Shown: positions 17,035 through 25,852, numbered from the stretch's first letter. The stretch is DNA of 64,000 nt from Pseudomonas sp. K2I15 (GCF_002204795.1 NZ_NIXO01000015.1:45980-109979), one strand, 5' to 3'. Translations and numbers: made by a program. Notes: generated by a model not told the origin, from the sequence alone.

Positions 17035-18372
17035 ATGACACAGGCAATTGCATCGCCCGCCGTTCACGACCTGATCGGTATTGGTTTCGGCCCTTCGAAC
17101 CTGGCGCTGGCCATCGCCCTGCAGGAGCGTGAGAAAGCCCAGGGCAAACTGGACGTGCTGTTTCTCGACAAGCAGGCCGACTACCGCTGGCACGGCAACA
17201 CCCTGGTGACCCAGAGTGAATTGCAGATTTCCTTCCTCAAGGACCTGGTGACCCTGCGCAACCCCACCAGCCCGTATTCGTTCGTCAATTACCTGAAAGC
17301 CCACGGCCGACTGGTGGACTTCATCAACCTGGGCACCTTTTATCCGTGCCGCATGGAGTACAACGACTACCTGCGCTGGGTCTCGGGGCAGTTCCAGGCG
17401 CAGAGCCGTTATGGCGAGGAAGTGCTGGCCATCGAGCCGATCCTGCATCAGCAGCAGGTCGAGGCGCTGCGGGTGATTTCCCGGGATGCCCAGGGTGAGC
17501 AGCATGTGCGCACCACCCGTTCGGTGGTGGTCAGCGCTGGTGGCACGCCGCGTATTCCGGCGTCGTTCAAGGGGCTCAAGGATGACGGGCGGGTGTTCCA
17601 TCACTCCCAATACCTGGAGCGCATGGCCAAGCAGCCGTGTGTCGACGGCAAGCCGATGCGCATCGCGATCATCGGCGGCGGCCAGAGCGCGGCCGAAGCC
17701 TTTATCGACCTCAACGACAGCTTCCCGTCGGTACAGGTCGACATGATCCTGCGCGGCTCCGCCCTCAAGCCCGCCGATGACAGCCCGTTCGTCAACGAAG
17801 TGTTCTCGCCGGAATTCACCGACCTGGTGTTCCAGCAGAACGGCAGTGAGCGCGAGCGCCTGGTCAACGAGTACCACAACACCAACTACTCAGTGGTGGA
17901 CCTGGACCTGATCGAGCGCATCTACGGGATCTTCTACCGTCAGAAAGTCTCCGGCATCGCCCGTCACGCGTTCCGCACCCTGACCACCGTGGAAAAAGCC
18001 ACGGCCGGGCCGCTGGGTGTCGAGTTGGCGTTGCGCAACAACGCCACCGGCGAAACCAGCCTGAATCACTACGATGCCGTGGTGTTGGCTACCGGTTACG
18101 AGCGCCAGATGCACCGCCAGTTGCTGGCACCGTTGGCGGACTATATGGGCGACTTCGACGTCAGCCGCGACTACCGCATTGTCACCGACGAGCGCTGCAA
18201 GGCCGGCATCTACATGCAGGGCTTCAGCCAGGCCAGCCATGGCTTGAGCGACACCTTGTTGTCGATCCTGCCGATTCGTGCCGACGAGATTGCTGCGTCG
18301 CTGTACGAGCACGACCGCAGCCGCGGCAAGAGCCGTTCGGTGCAGGATCTCTTGCTGGCGACCGCTAGCTGA
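17035..18372 (+). CDS. pvdA: L-ornithine N5-monooxygenase PvdA
   Basis: A 445-residue flavin-dependent N-hydroxylating monooxygenase. It makes N5-hydroxyornithine, the precursor of the hydroxamate ligands of pyoverdine. Visible are the FAD motif GIGFGPSNLALAIAL, the substrate/FAD region FLKDLVTLRNPTSPYSF, the NADPH motif IIGGGQSAAEAF and the later VVLATGYERQM. The start MTQAIASP at 17035 is preceded by AGAGGACACTGGA; an in-frame extension upstream crosses the PvdS box and is rejected. The enzyme is cytoplasmic. Neither pvdF (formylation) nor an acetyltransferase of the pvdYII type lies in the window. Confidence 0.96.
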   Translation: MTQAIASPAVHDLIGIGFGPSNLALAIALQEREKAQGKLDVLFLDKQADYRWHGNTLVTQSELQISFLKDLVTLRNPTSPYSFVNYLKAHGRLVDFINLGTFYPCRMEYNDYLRWVSGQFQAQSRYGEEVLAIEPILHQQQVEALRVISRDAQGEQHVRTTRSVVVSAGGTPRIPASFKGLKDDGRVFHHSQYLERMAKQPCVDGKPMRIAIIGGGQSAAEAFIDLNDSFPSVQVDMILRGSALKPADDSPFVNEVFSPEFTDLVFQQNGSERERLVNEYHNTNYSVVDLDLIERIYGIFYRQKVSGIARHAFRTLTTVEKATAGPLGVELALRNNATGETSLNHYDAVVLATGYERQMHRQLLAPLADYMGDFDVSRDYRIVTDERCKAGIYMQGFSQASHGLSDTLLSILPIRADEIAASLYEHDRSRGKSRSVQDLLLATAS

Positions 18373-18390
18373 GGACCGCCCACTGCCCAC

Positions 18391-18490
18391 TGTAGGAGCG
18401 CGCTTGCTCGCGAAGGTCGTCAACGATGACGTTGGCATCCTGATTCAACGCAGCGCTCTCAGGTTTGTCGCGAGCAAGCTCGCTCCTACA
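18391..18490. repeat. REPIN (TGTAGGAGCG type)
   Basis: Two REP sequences in inverted orientation (TGTAGGAGCGCGCTTGCTCG... and ...CGAGCAAGCTCGCTCCTACA) are separated by about 45 bases. It lies between pvdA and the radical SAM gene. Confidence 0.93.
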
Positions 18491-18520
18491 GACGGCACTG
18501 GAATTGGGGCGTAGCTGCTG

Positions 18521-18542
18521 ATACTGTACAAAAAACCAGTAT
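18521..18542 (+). promoter_or_regulatory. LexA-like (SOS) box before the radical SAM/DUF4130 pair
   Basis: ATACTG, 10 bases, CAGTAT: a palindrome with perfect 6-bp arms that contains CTG-N10-CAG, the core of gammaproteobacterial LexA operators (TACTGTATATATATACAGTA in E. coli). It is 13 bp before the ATG of the downstream gene, where a repressor would block transcription. LexA binding is inferred from the motif only. Confidence 0.6.
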
Positions 18543-18555
18543 CGGTAGAAGCCTC

Positions 18556-19776
18556 ATGCAGTTGATCGAAAAACTCAGCATCCTCGCCGACGCCGCCAAG
18601 TACGACGCCTCCTGCGCCAGCAGCGGCGCGCCCAAGCGCAGCTCGGAAGGCAAGGCGGGGCTGGGTTCCACTGATGGCATGGGCATCTGCCACAGCTACA
18701 CGCCCGACGGGCGCTGCGTGTCCTTGCTCAAGGTACTGCTGACCAATTTCTGCCTCTACGACTGCCAATATTGCGTCAACCGCCGCTCCAGCGACGTGCC
18801 CCGTGCACGCTTCAGCCCTGAGGAGGTGGTGACCCTGACCCTCGACTTTTACCGGCGCAATTGCGTCAGCGGGCTGTTTCTCAGCTCCGGCATCATCCGT
18901 TCGGCCGACTACACCATGGAGCAATTGGTGCGGGTCGCCAAACTCCTGCGCGAAGAGCATGACTTTCGCGGCTATATCCACCTCAAGACCATTCCCGAAG
19001 CCGACCCGGCACTGATCGCCGAAGCCGGGCGCTATGCCGATCGGCTCAGCGTGAACATCGAGTTGCCGACCGACAAGAGCCTGCAAATCCTGGCGCCCGA
19101 GAAGCAGATTGTCTCGATCAAGCAGGCGATGCAGACCATCTATACCGGTGAACAGACCGTGCTTAACGAACCGCGCGCGCCGCGTTTCGCCCCGGCCGGG
19201 CAAAGCACGCAGATGATCGTCGGCGCCGATGACACCGACGACAGCACCATCCTCCACAGCGCCGAGGCGCTGTACGGCAATTTCAAATTGCGCCGGGTGT
19301 ATTACTCGGCGTTCAGCCCGATTCCCAACAGCCCGAAAAGCGTGCCCCTGGCGGCGCCACCGTTGATGCGTGAGCACCGTTTGTACCAGGCGGATTTCCT
19401 GTTGCGCAGTTACGGTTTCAGCGCCAATGAGCTATTCGAAGGGCCGGGTGACCTGGCCCTGGATATCGACCCCAAGCTGGCCTGGGCCTTGGAGCACCGC
19501 GAGGTGTTCCCGCTGGACTTGAACCGCGCTGAACCAACGCTTATTGCGCGCATTCCCGGGATCGGCCTGCGCACCACCCAACGGCTGGTAGACCTGCGTC
19601 GCCAGCGCAAGATCCGCTTCGAAGACCTGGCGCGCATGCGTTGCGTGCTGGCCAAGGCCAAGCCGTTTTTTATCACCAGTGACTACCACCCACAGCAAGC
19701 GGAAAGCACCAGCGTGCTGCTGCGCGAACAACTGCGCGACCGCCCGCAGCCCCAGCAAATGGGGCTTTGGGGATGA
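18556..19776 (+). CDS. Putative DNA modification/repair radical SAM protein
   Basis: A 406-residue radical SAM protein. The cluster motif is CLYDCQYC (CX3CX2C) around residue 76, preceded by LLKVLLTNF. The C-terminal part has a helix-hairpin-helix-like IPGIGLRTTQRLVDLRRQRK, a DNA-binding element typical of the spore-photoproduct-lyase-related TIGR03916 family. The substrate is not known. The stop codon overlaps the next gene's start (ATGA), so the two are translationally coupled; the pair recurs in many bacteria. The upstream LexA-like site suggests DNA-damage induction. Confidence 0.85.
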   Translation: MQLIEKLSILADAAKYDASCASSGAPKRSSEGKAGLGSTDGMGICHSYTPDGRCVSLLKVLLTNFCLYDCQYCVNRRSSDVPRARFSPEEVVTLTLDFYRRNCVSGLFLSSGIIRSADYTMEQLVRVAKLLREEHDFRGYIHLKTIPEADPALIAEAGRYADRLSVNIELPTDKSLQILAPEKQIVSIKQAMQTIYTGEQTVLNEPRAPRFAPAGQSTQMIVGADDTDDSTILHSAEALYGNFKLRRVYYSAFSPIPNSPKSVPLAAPPLMREHRLYQADFLLRSYGFSANELFEGPGDLALDIDPKLAWALEHREVFPLDLNRAEPTLIARIPGIGLRTTQRLVDLRRQRKIRFEDLARMRCVLAKAKPFFITSDYHPQQAESTSVLLREQLRDRPQPQQMGLWG

Positions 19777-20606
19777 TCAGCCTGGAATGCGACAACCTGT
19801 TCGGCACCTGGCGCGAGCAGGCGCGCTGGTTGCTCAGCCATCAGATCGACCCCAGCCTGGTGAGTTGGGGCGTGGCCGAGGTAGCGGACCTGTTTGCGAC
19901 GGACGAGCAGTACCCGGCCGAGTGCGGGCCGTTCCAGGCGCGGATTCCCAAGGCGCTGCTGGAGCTGCTGGAGTCTGCCGCGTGTTATCACGGTGAACAG
20001 CGCTGGAGCCTGTTGTATGAGGTGCTATGGCGCGTCAGCCATGGGGACCGTACGGCGATGATGTCGGGGGACAAGCTGGGCAGTGAGTTGCAGCGGCGGA
20101 TCAAGCAGGTGCAGCGCGAGGCCCATCATCTGCATGCGTTTGTGCGGTTTATCGCATTGCCGGCAGAGGCGGGGCCGCAGTTGCCGGAGTACGTGGCGTG
20201 GCATGAGCCGGCCCACGATATCTTGAAGGTGGCCAGCCAGCATTTTGTCGGGCGCATGGGGCGCCATCGCTGGATGATCGCCACGCCCCTGGATGGGGTT
20301 TATTACGACGGGGAACAGTTGATTCATCGGCGGCAATGCCCGGTGGAGTGGCAGCAGTTGGCGCAGAATGTCGAGGATCCCCACAGTGCGATGTGGCTGA
20401 CGTATTACAGCCATATCTTTAACCCGGCGCGGTTGAATCCCAAGGTGATGGAGGGGCATTTGCCGAGTCGGTTCTGGAAGAATCTGCCGGAAGGCAAGCT
20501 GATCCCGGGGTTGATCAGCGAGGCACGTACGGGCAAGCAGCGGGATGGGCAGGCGAAGATGATTGGGGCCAAGCCGGGTAAAAGAATCTCAAGCGGGCAC
20601 GGTTAA
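19773..20606 (+). CDS. DUF4130-type putative DNA repair protein (TIGR03915 family)
   Basis: A 277-residue protein, coupled to the preceding radical SAM gene by an ATGA overlap. The family (TIGR03915/DUF4130) is the regular partner of the radical SAM protein and is called a probable DNA metabolism protein. The central part has features such as LLYEVLWRVSHGDR, IKQVQREAHHLHAFVRF and ASQHFVGRMGRHRWMI. The last part, MWLTYYSHIFNPARLNPKVMEGHLP, is a typical conserved block of the family. No catalytic residues can be assigned. The ATG at 19773 is preferred to the TTG two codons upstream. Confidence 0.82.
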   Translation: MISLECDNLFGTWREQARWLLSHQIDPSLVSWGVAEVADLFATDEQYPAECGPFQARIPKALLELLESAACYHGEQRWSLLYEVLWRVSHGDRTAMMSGDKLGSELQRRIKQVQREAHHLHAFVRFIALPAEAGPQLPEYVAWHEPAHDILKVASQHFVGRMGRHRWMIATPLDGVYYDGEQLIHRRQCPVEWQQLAQNVEDPHSAMWLTYYSHIFNPARLNPKVMEGHLPSRFWKNLPEGKLIPGLISEARTGKQRDGQAKMIGAKPGKRISSGHG

Positions 20607-20607
20607 A

Positions 20608-20696
20608 TGTGGGAGCGGGCTTGCTCCCGAATGCGGTGTATCAGTCGCTAAATGTGCTGCTGACACACCGCATTCGCGAGCAAGCCCGCTCCCACA
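20608..20696. repeat. REPIN (TGTGGGAGCGGGC type)
   Basis: Two inverted REP arms (TGTGGGAGCGGGCTTGCTCC and GCGAGCAAGCCCGCTCCCACA) with an inner ATGCGGTGT/ACACCGCAT pairing. It begins directly after the stop codon of the DUF4130 gene and lies between convergent genes. Confidence 0.93.
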
Positions 20697-20725
20697 TTTG
20701 ATCTCTTTTGCCTGTAGGGGCGGGT

Positions 20726-21223
20726 TCAGGCCAGTTCAGTGGCGGTATTTTTCACCACCGCCAACTCCGGATGCGCCACCAATTTATCGATGTGCAATTC
20801 ATCATTGTTGAGCCAGGTTTCCGTCAGCACGCGGTAGTGCTCCATGTCCCGGCAGCGCATGCGCAGGCTGTAGTCGAACGGCCCGCTGATCAGTTGGCAT
20901 TCGAACACTTGTGGGCAGGCTTTTACACACGCCTCGAATGCCTTCTGCGCCGAGCGCCCGCTCTGGTTGGAGAGGGCCACCAGCACCAGCAGTGACAGCC
21001 CCGGCGAAACCATCTGCACATCGATGATCGCCCCATAACCCCGGATGATCCCGCGTCGCTCCAGCTTGCGCACCCGCTCCAGGCACGGCCTGGGCGTCAG
21101 GTGCACCAGCGACGAGAGTTTTTCGTAGGTGATGCGCCCCTGGTGCCGTAACACGTCGATGATGGCTTCATCGATGCGGTCCAGCACAGGGGAAGCGTTG
21201 GGTCCGGTGGCCTTGGTATCCAT
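20726..21223 (-). CDS. Lrp/AsnC-family transcriptional regulator
   Basis: A 165-residue Lrp-type regulator: an N-terminal winged helix-turn-helix (IDEAIIDVLRHQGRITYEKLSSLVHLTPRPCLERVRKLERRGIIRGY) followed by a RAM/AsnC ligand-binding domain (LVLVALSNQS; FECQLISGPFDYSLRMRC). It is the last gene of a minus-strand run after an amino acid ABC transporter, 12 bp from the ATPase gene. This suggests that it senses the transported amino acid (ornithine, arginine or citrulline, inferred) and controls this operon and/or the ocd genes upstream. Confidence 0.88.
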   Translation of the reverse strand: MDTKATGPNASPVLDRIDEAIIDVLRHQGRITYEKLSSLVHLTPRPCLERVRKLERRGIIRGYGAIIDVQMVSPGLSLLVLVALSNQSGRSAQKAFEACVKACPQVFECQLISGPFDYSLRMRCRDMEHYRVLTETWLNNDELHIDKLVAHPELAVVKNTATELA

Positions 21224-21235
21224 GGTGTCTGGTGT

Positions 21236-22081
21236 TCACTTCAATCGGTTGGAAAGAAATTGCTGCAAGCGTTCGCTGTTTGGCTGGTCGAGAATTTCCG
21301 CTGGGCCTTGTTCCTCGACACGGCCCTGGTGCAGAAACAGCACTTGGCTGGACACCTGACGGGCAAAGCCCATTTCGTGGGTGACCATGAGCATGGTACG
21401 ACCTTCCTCTGCCAACGTCTGTATGACTTTAAGGACTTCTCCTACAAGTTCAGGGTCGAGCGCCGAGGTGGGTTCGTCGAACAGAATGATCTCCGGTTCC
21501 ATCGCCAGGGCCCGGGCGATGGCCACGCGCTGTTGCTGGCCGCCAGAGAGGAATGCCGGGTATTGGTCCGCCACCCGGCCCGGCAGCCCGACCTTGTCGA
21601 GGTACAGGCGTGCGCGTTTTTCTGCCTCGACGGCGCTTACGCCCAGCACCCGGCGCGGGGCCATGGTGATGTTTTCCAGCACGGTCATGTGGCTCCACAG
21701 GTTGAAGTGCTGGAACACCATGGCCAGGCGGGTGCGCAGGTTCTGCAACTGCGCCTGGTGCGGCGCGCGGGTGCCGGCGCGGCCTTGTTGCATTTCGATG
21801 CTGATGCCGTCCAGGGTGATGACCCCGGCGTCGGGCTGTTCGAGGAAGTTGATGCAGCGCAGCATCGTGCTTTTGCCGGAGCCGCTGGCGCCGATCAGGC
21901 TGATCACGTCGCCGTTACGCGCGTTCAGTGAGACGCCCTTGAGCACCTCATGTTCGCCATAGCGTTTGTGCAGGCCTTCGACCTGGAGTTTGACGTTGGC
22001 GTTTTCGGCCACCACCACCGGTTTGGTGGCAGGGCGTGCATCGGTGGGGTAAGTGGCCAGGGCCTGCGCGGACTGATTCAT
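21236..22081 (-). CDS. Basic amino acid ABC transporter ATP-binding protein (HisP/AotP type)
   Basis: A 281-residue ATPase with Walker [11 protein letters not shown]-loop VFQHFNLWSHM, signature LSGGQQQR, Walker B IILFDEPTSALDPE and H-loop VTHEMGFAR, all typical of the polar amino acid transporter class. It has about 30 extra N-terminal residues before the ATPase core. It follows the permease genes with 3 bp spacing. Confidence 0.9.
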   Translation of the reverse strand: MNQSAQALATYPTDARPATKPVVVAENANVKLQVEGLHKRYGEHEVLKGVSLNARNGDVISLIGASGSGKSTMLRCINFLEQPDAGVITLDGISIEMQQGRAGTRAPHQAQLQNLRTRLAMVFQHFNLWSHMTVLENITMAPRRVLGVSAVEAEKRARLYLDKVGLPGRVADQYPAFLSGGQQQRVAIARALAMEPEIILFDEPTSALDPELVGEVLKVIQTLAEEGRTMLMVTHEMGFARQVSSQVLFLHQGRVEEQGPAEILDQPNSERLQQFLSNRLK

Positions 22082-22084
22082 GGG

Positions 22085-22798
22085 TTAGCCTCGGGTAGGA
22101 ACAAGAAAACGCATCCAGCGACGTTCGGCCAGTCGAAACAGGCCCACCAGTGCAAAGGACAGCAGCATGTACAACAGGGCCGCGATGCCGAAGGCCTGGA
22201 ACGTCAGGAACGTCTCGGCGTTGGCATCGCGGGCCACCTTGAGGATGTCGGCGATGGTGGCGGTGAACGCCAGCGACGTGGCGTGCAGCATCAGGATCAT
22301 TTCGTTGCTGTAGGCCGGCAGCGCCCGGCGCAGTGCAGCGGGCACCACCACAAACAGGTTCAGGCGCCAGCCGTGCAGGCCGTAGGCCTTGGCCGCTTCG
22401 ATCTCGCCGTGGGGGATGTTACGGATCGCCCCGGCGAAGATTTCCACGGTGTAGGCGCAGGTGTTCAGTACAAACGCCAGCAGCGTGCAGTTCAGCGCAT
22501 TGCGGAAAAACTGGTTGAGCAGGGCGTTGTCTTGCACCACCTCCAGGCCGTAGAGGCCGGTGTAGCAAATCAGCAACTGGATATACAGCGGCGTGCCGCG
22601 AAACAGGTAGGTATAGACCTCCACCGGCCAGCGAACCCAGAAGTGCTCTGACACTCGTGCGATCGCCAGCGGGATCGACAGGAAGAAGCCCAGCACCACC
22701 GAGATGATGAACAGCCACAGGGTCATCGCCACCCCGGAAAAGCCGTTGCCGTCGGTGAACAGGTAGGCCAGGCCGTATTGCTGGATCAGTTCGATCAT
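22085..22798 (-). CDS. Basic amino acid ABC transporter permease (HisM/AotM type)
   Basis: A 237-residue permease with about five membrane segments and the EAA-like loop EIEAAKAYGLHGWRLNLFVVVPAALRRALPA. Its start overlaps the end of the preceding permease gene by 4 bp. It belongs to the histidine/arginine/ornithine permease group. Confidence 0.9.
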   Translation of the reverse strand: MIELIQQYGLAYLFTDGNGFSGVAMTLWLFIISVVLGFFLSIPLAIARVSEHFWVRWPVEVYTYLFRGTPLYIQLLICYTGLYGLEVVQDNALLNQFFRNALNCTLLAFVLNTCAYTVEIFAGAIRNIPHGEIEAAKAYGLHGWRLNLFVVVPAALRRALPAYSNEMILMLHATSLAFTATIADILKVARDANAETFLTFQAFGIAALLYMLLSFALVGLFRLAERRWMRFLVPTRG

Positions 22799-23496
22799 CG
22801 CGCCATCCCCTTGATGCCCACGTTGTAGCGCCGTTCCAGGCGCTTGAAGATGCGGTTGGAGAGGGTGGTGATCACCAGGTACACCAAGCCCGCAAGGATC
22901 AGGAAATACAGCGGGTCGTTGGTGGTCTTGCCGGCGTTTTGCGCGGCCTTGACCAGGTCCGACAGGCCGATGATTGACACCAGCGCCGTGGACTTGAGCA
23001 GCACCAACCAGTTATTGCCCAGGCCCGGCAGGGCGAAGCGCATCAGTTGCGGGAACAGCACCAGGCGAAACCGCTGCCAGCGGCTCAGGCCGTAGGCGGT
23101 CGCGGCTTCGAGTTGGCCGGCCGGCACGCTGAGAATTGCCCCGCGAAAGTTTTCGGTGAAGTACGCACCGTAGATAAAGCCGAGGGTGAGCACGCCGGCG
23201 GTGAACGGGTCGATTTCGAAGTAGGCCCAGCCGAGCATTTCGCTCAGGTCGTTCAGCCACAGTTGCAGGCTGTAGAAGATCAGCAGGATCAGCACCAGGT
23301 CCGGCACGCTGCGGATCAGTGTGGTGTAGAGCGTGGCCGGGACCCGCAGCAGCTTGACGCTGGAGAGCTTGGCACCCGCGGCGATCAGGCCCAGGGACAG
23401 GCTCAGCACCAGCGCCAGGAACGCCAGCTTGACCGTCATCCAGGCACCCTGAGCCAGCAGCGGGCCGAAGCCCTGCAAGTTGAGGAATTCATTCAT
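22795..23496 (-). CDS. Basic amino acid ABC transporter permease (HisQ/AotQ type)
   Basis: A 233-residue inner-membrane permease with about five membrane segments and the EAA-like loop QLEAATAYGLSRWQRFRLVLFPQLMRFALPGLGNNW. It pairs with the following HisM-type permease. It is separated from the upstream binding-protein gene by a REPIN. Confidence 0.9.
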   Translation of the reverse strand: MNEFLNLQGFGPLLAQGAWMTVKLAFLALVLSLSLGLIAAGAKLSSVKLLRVPATLYTTLIRSVPDLVLILLIFYSLQLWLNDLSEMLGWAYFEIDPFTAGVLTLGFIYGAYFTENFRGAILSVPAGQLEAATAYGLSRWQRFRLVLFPQLMRFALPGLGNNWLVLLKSTALVSIIGLSDLVKAAQNAGKTTNDPLYFLILAGLVYLVITTLSNRIFKRLERRYNVGIKGMAR

Positions 23497-23529
23497 GGGA
23501 AGTATCTCGATGGAGCGCAGAGATTTACT

Positions 23530-23634
23530 GTGGGAGCGGGTTTGTGTGGGAGTGGGCTTGCTCGCGAAAGCGGTGGGTCAGTCACACATGTATTGACTGA
23601 CACTCTGTCTTCGCGAGCAAGCCCGCTCCCACAC
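23530..23634. repeat. REPIN with an extra partial REP, inside the transporter operon
   Basis: Inverted REP arms at 23545-23634 are preceded by a broken extra copy (TGTGGGAGCGGGTTT at 23530-23544). It lies between the binding-protein gene and the permease genes, a place where stem-loops often lower distal expression or protect the upstream message. Confidence 0.9.
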
Positions 23635-23656
23635 AAGCTCGCGCCCACAGGAGGCG

Positions 23657-24436
23657 TCACTCGTTGTAGATATCCTGATCGCCGAAGTACTTCTTCTGGA
23701 TCTGTGTGTAGGTGCCATCGGCCTGGACGGCGGCGATGCCTTTGTTGATCAGCTCTTGCAGGTCCTTGTCGTTCTTGCGCAGGCCCATGGCGATGTCGAG
23801 CGGCAGGGTCGGGTCCTTGAAGGCCGGGCCGGTCTTGAAGTCGGCGCCCTCAGGCTTGGACAGGAAGTTGAGCTGGGCTTCGAGCTTGTCGGTCAGGGTG
23901 GCGTCCAGGCGCCCGTTTTGCAGGTCGGCGTAGTTCTGTTCCTGGGACTGGTACGCCTTGATCTGGGCGCCGAGCTTGGCCAGGTGCGCACGGGCGTAGG
24001 CTTCTTGCAGCGAGCCTTGCAGCACGCCGACTTGCTTGCCTTTCAGGGATTCGGGGGTGTCGCCGAAGTCGGCGCTTTTGCGGGTGATCACCGAGGTCGG
24101 GCTGAGGAACAGGCGGTCGCTGAAGTCGATGACTTTCTGGCGGGCCGGGGTCACGGCCATGGAGGACATGATGGCGTCGAACTTGCGTGCGCGCAGGGCC
24201 GGGATCATGCCGTCGAATTCGTTGTGCACCCACACACATTTGACTTCAAGCTTGGCGCAGATGGCGTTGCCCAGGTCGATGTCGAAACCTTGCAGGCTGC
24301 CGTCGGCGGCCACCGATTCAAACGGTGGGTATTCGGGGAAGACCCCAAAGCGGATTTCTTTCCATTCCTGAGCCTGGGCAGCTGTGGCGGCCAATGGCAG
24401 GAGCAGCGCAGCGAAAAGTGATCGAAGCGGAGTCAT
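23657..24436 (-). CDS. Periplasmic amino acid-binding protein (lysine/arginine/ornithine type)
   Basis: A 259-residue SBP family 3 protein with a signal peptide (LAATAAQAQ-EW). Typical marks are RFGVFPEYPPFESVAADGSL, GFDIDLGNAICAKLEV and the basic-amino-acid ligand region FDAIMSSMAVTPARQKVIDFSD. First gene of the transporter operon. Arginine, ornithine or citrulline as ligand is inferred from family and from the nearby ocd and ctlX-like genes. Confidence 0.9.
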   Translation of the reverse strand: MTPLRSLFAALLLPLAATAAQAQEWKEIRFGVFPEYPPFESVAADGSLQGFDIDLGNAICAKLEVKCVWVHNEFDGMIPALRARKFDAIMSSMAVTPARQKVIDFSDRLFLSPTSVITRKSADFGDTPESLKGKQVGVLQGSLQEAYARAHLAKLGAQIKAYQSQEQNYADLQNGRLDATLTDKLEAQLNFLSKPEGADFKTGPAFKDPTLPLDIAMGLRKNDKDLQELINKGIAAVQADGTYTQIQKKYFGDQDIYNE

Positions 24437-24518
24437 GTGTATTCCCTATATTTTGTAATTGATGTCAGGGCAGTGGAAAAGTTGAAGCTGAGCGATTTTT
24501 TTGGGGTGAGTTGTCTTT

Positions 24519-24612
24519 TGTGGTGAGGGAGCTTGCTCCCGCTGGGCTGCGCAGCGGCCCCAAAATCCTGGGAGCGCTACGCACTCCAGCGGGAGCAAGC
24601 TCCCTCGCCACA
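24519..24612. repeat. Inverted REP pair of the TGTGGTGAGGGAGC type
   Basis: TGTGGTGAGGGAGCTTGCTC at one end and its reverse complement (GAGCAAGCTCCCTCGCCACA) at the other, with CGCTGGGCTGCGCAGCG-like internal structure. It belongs to a REP family different from the GTGGGAGCGGGC elements in the rest of the window. Confidence 0.85.
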
Positions 24613-24716
24613 TTGGGTTGTTTCTTGTCAGAGAGAATGCTTCAAGAGGGTGCGTTTTTTGTGTCGTTTACCCCTGTCGCGGCGCGCGGAATGTGCTGTT
24701 AAAACGCGGGTCACAG

Positions 24717-24749
24717 CGGAAACGGCTGTGACACCCGCTAAATCGGCTT
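24717..24749 (-). terminator. Intrinsic terminator of the ctlX-ocd unit
   Basis: On the minus strand a GCGGGTGTCACAGC/GCTGTGACCCGC stem, with a two-base bulge, is followed by GTTTTAAC. It lies about 55 bp after the ocd stop. Confidence 0.7.
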
Positions 24750-24805
24750 GTCGGTCGGGTTTTTTTCCGCCTGCCTCTCACGCAAAGCGGCAGGCCAGAG
24801 CGGTC

Positions 24806-25852
24806 TCAGGCGCGCTTTTTCTGCTGTGCGGCCGGCGCCTGTGCCAGGCGGGCAAACAGGTCCTTGGGGTCGGCAAGATCCGGCACCAGTTCCAGTTCGC
24901 TGCCTACGTCCAAGGCCTTGGCCACGTCCAGCACGTAACGCAGGGCGGAGTAGTCTTCGATGGCAAAACCCACCGAGTCGAACAGGGTGACCTGACGCGC
25001 GTTTTCGCGGCCCGGCGCCTGGCCGTTGATCACCTGCCACAGCTCGGTAACTGGCGAATCTTCCGGCATGTGCTGGATTTCACCTTCGATACGGCTTTGC
25101 GGTTCGTACTCGACGATCACGCGGGCACGTTCGACGATTCGTCGGTCCAGTTCGGTCTTGCCGGGGCAGTCGCCGCCGACGGCATTCAGGTGCATGCCTG
25201 GTTCGATCATCTCGTCCGTGAGGATGGTGGCGTAGGCCTTGTCGGCAGTGACGGTGGTGACGATGTCGGCGCCTTTCACGGCTTCGGCCACGCTGCCGGC
25301 CAGAATCACCTTGATCGCCGGGAAGGCTTTCAGGTTGGCCGCCAGTTTGGCGGTGGCCTTGGCATCGATGTCGAACAGGCGGATCTCATTGATGCCCAGC
25401 ATCGCGTGGAAGGCCAGGGCCTGGAACTCGCTCTGGGAGCCGTTGCCAATCAGCGCCATGCTGCGGCTGTTGTCCCGGGCCAGGTAGCGCGCCACCAGGG
25501 CCGAGGTGGCGGCGGTGCGGATCGCGGTGGTCAGGGTCATTTCGGCGAGCAGCACCGGCCGGCCGGTGTCGACATCGCCCAGGGCGCCGAAGGCCATCAC
25601 GGTGAGCATGCCGCTCTGGGTGTTTTTCGGGTGACCGTTGACGTACTTGAAGGCGTACAGCGAGGCGTCGGACACCGGCATCAGCTCGATCACACCCTCG
25701 GGGGAGTGGTTGGCCAGGCGTGCGCATTTTTCAAAGTCTTGCCAGCGCAGGTAGTCGGTGCGGATGTATTCGGCCATCTCGGTGATGCAGGTCTGCAGGC
25801 CTTTTTGCGAAACCAGGTAGCTCAAGTCGTTGACGTCGATATAACGGGTCAT
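24806..25852 (-). CDS. ocd: Ornithine cyclodeaminase
   Basis: A 348-residue member of the ornithine cyclodeaminase/mu-crystallin family, which turns L-ornithine into L-proline plus ammonia with NAD+. The Rossmann motif is ALIGNGSQSEFQ. Other family marks are FGALGDVDTGRPVLLAEMT, RTAATSALVARYLA and a conserved LNAVGGDCPGKTEL near the catalytic Asp. The start MTRYIDVNDL at 25852 is chosen because the longer open frame upstream runs antiparallel through the next gene's end. It lies 11 bp after the citrulline hydrolase gene, so citrulline to ornithine to proline is a plausible path. Confidence 0.92.
   Translation of the reverse strand: MTRYIDVNDLSYLVSQKGLQTCITEMAEYIRTDYLRWQDFEKCARLANHSPEGVIELMPVSDASLYAFKYVNGHPKNTQSGMLTVMAFGALGDVDTGRPVLLAEMTLTTAIRTAATSALVARYLARDNSRSMALIGNGSQSEFQALAFHAMLGINEIRLFDIDAKATAKLAANLKAFPAIKVILAGSVAEAVKGADIVTTVTADKAYATILTDEMIEPGMHLNAVGGDCPGKTELDRRIVERARVIVEYEPQSRIEGEIQHMPEDSPVTELWQVINGQAPGRENARQVTLFDSVGFAIEDYSALRYVLDVAKALDVGSELELVPDLADPKDLFARLAQAPAAQQKKRA

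Larger units (their letters stand above)
24437..24805. other. Intergenic region between the transporter and ocd operons
   Basis: About 370 bp without a convincing gene. It contains the transporter promoter side, a REP pair of a second type (24519-24612) and the probable ocd terminator (24717-24749). The region 24620-24710 shows no recognisable structure. Confidence 0.6.
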
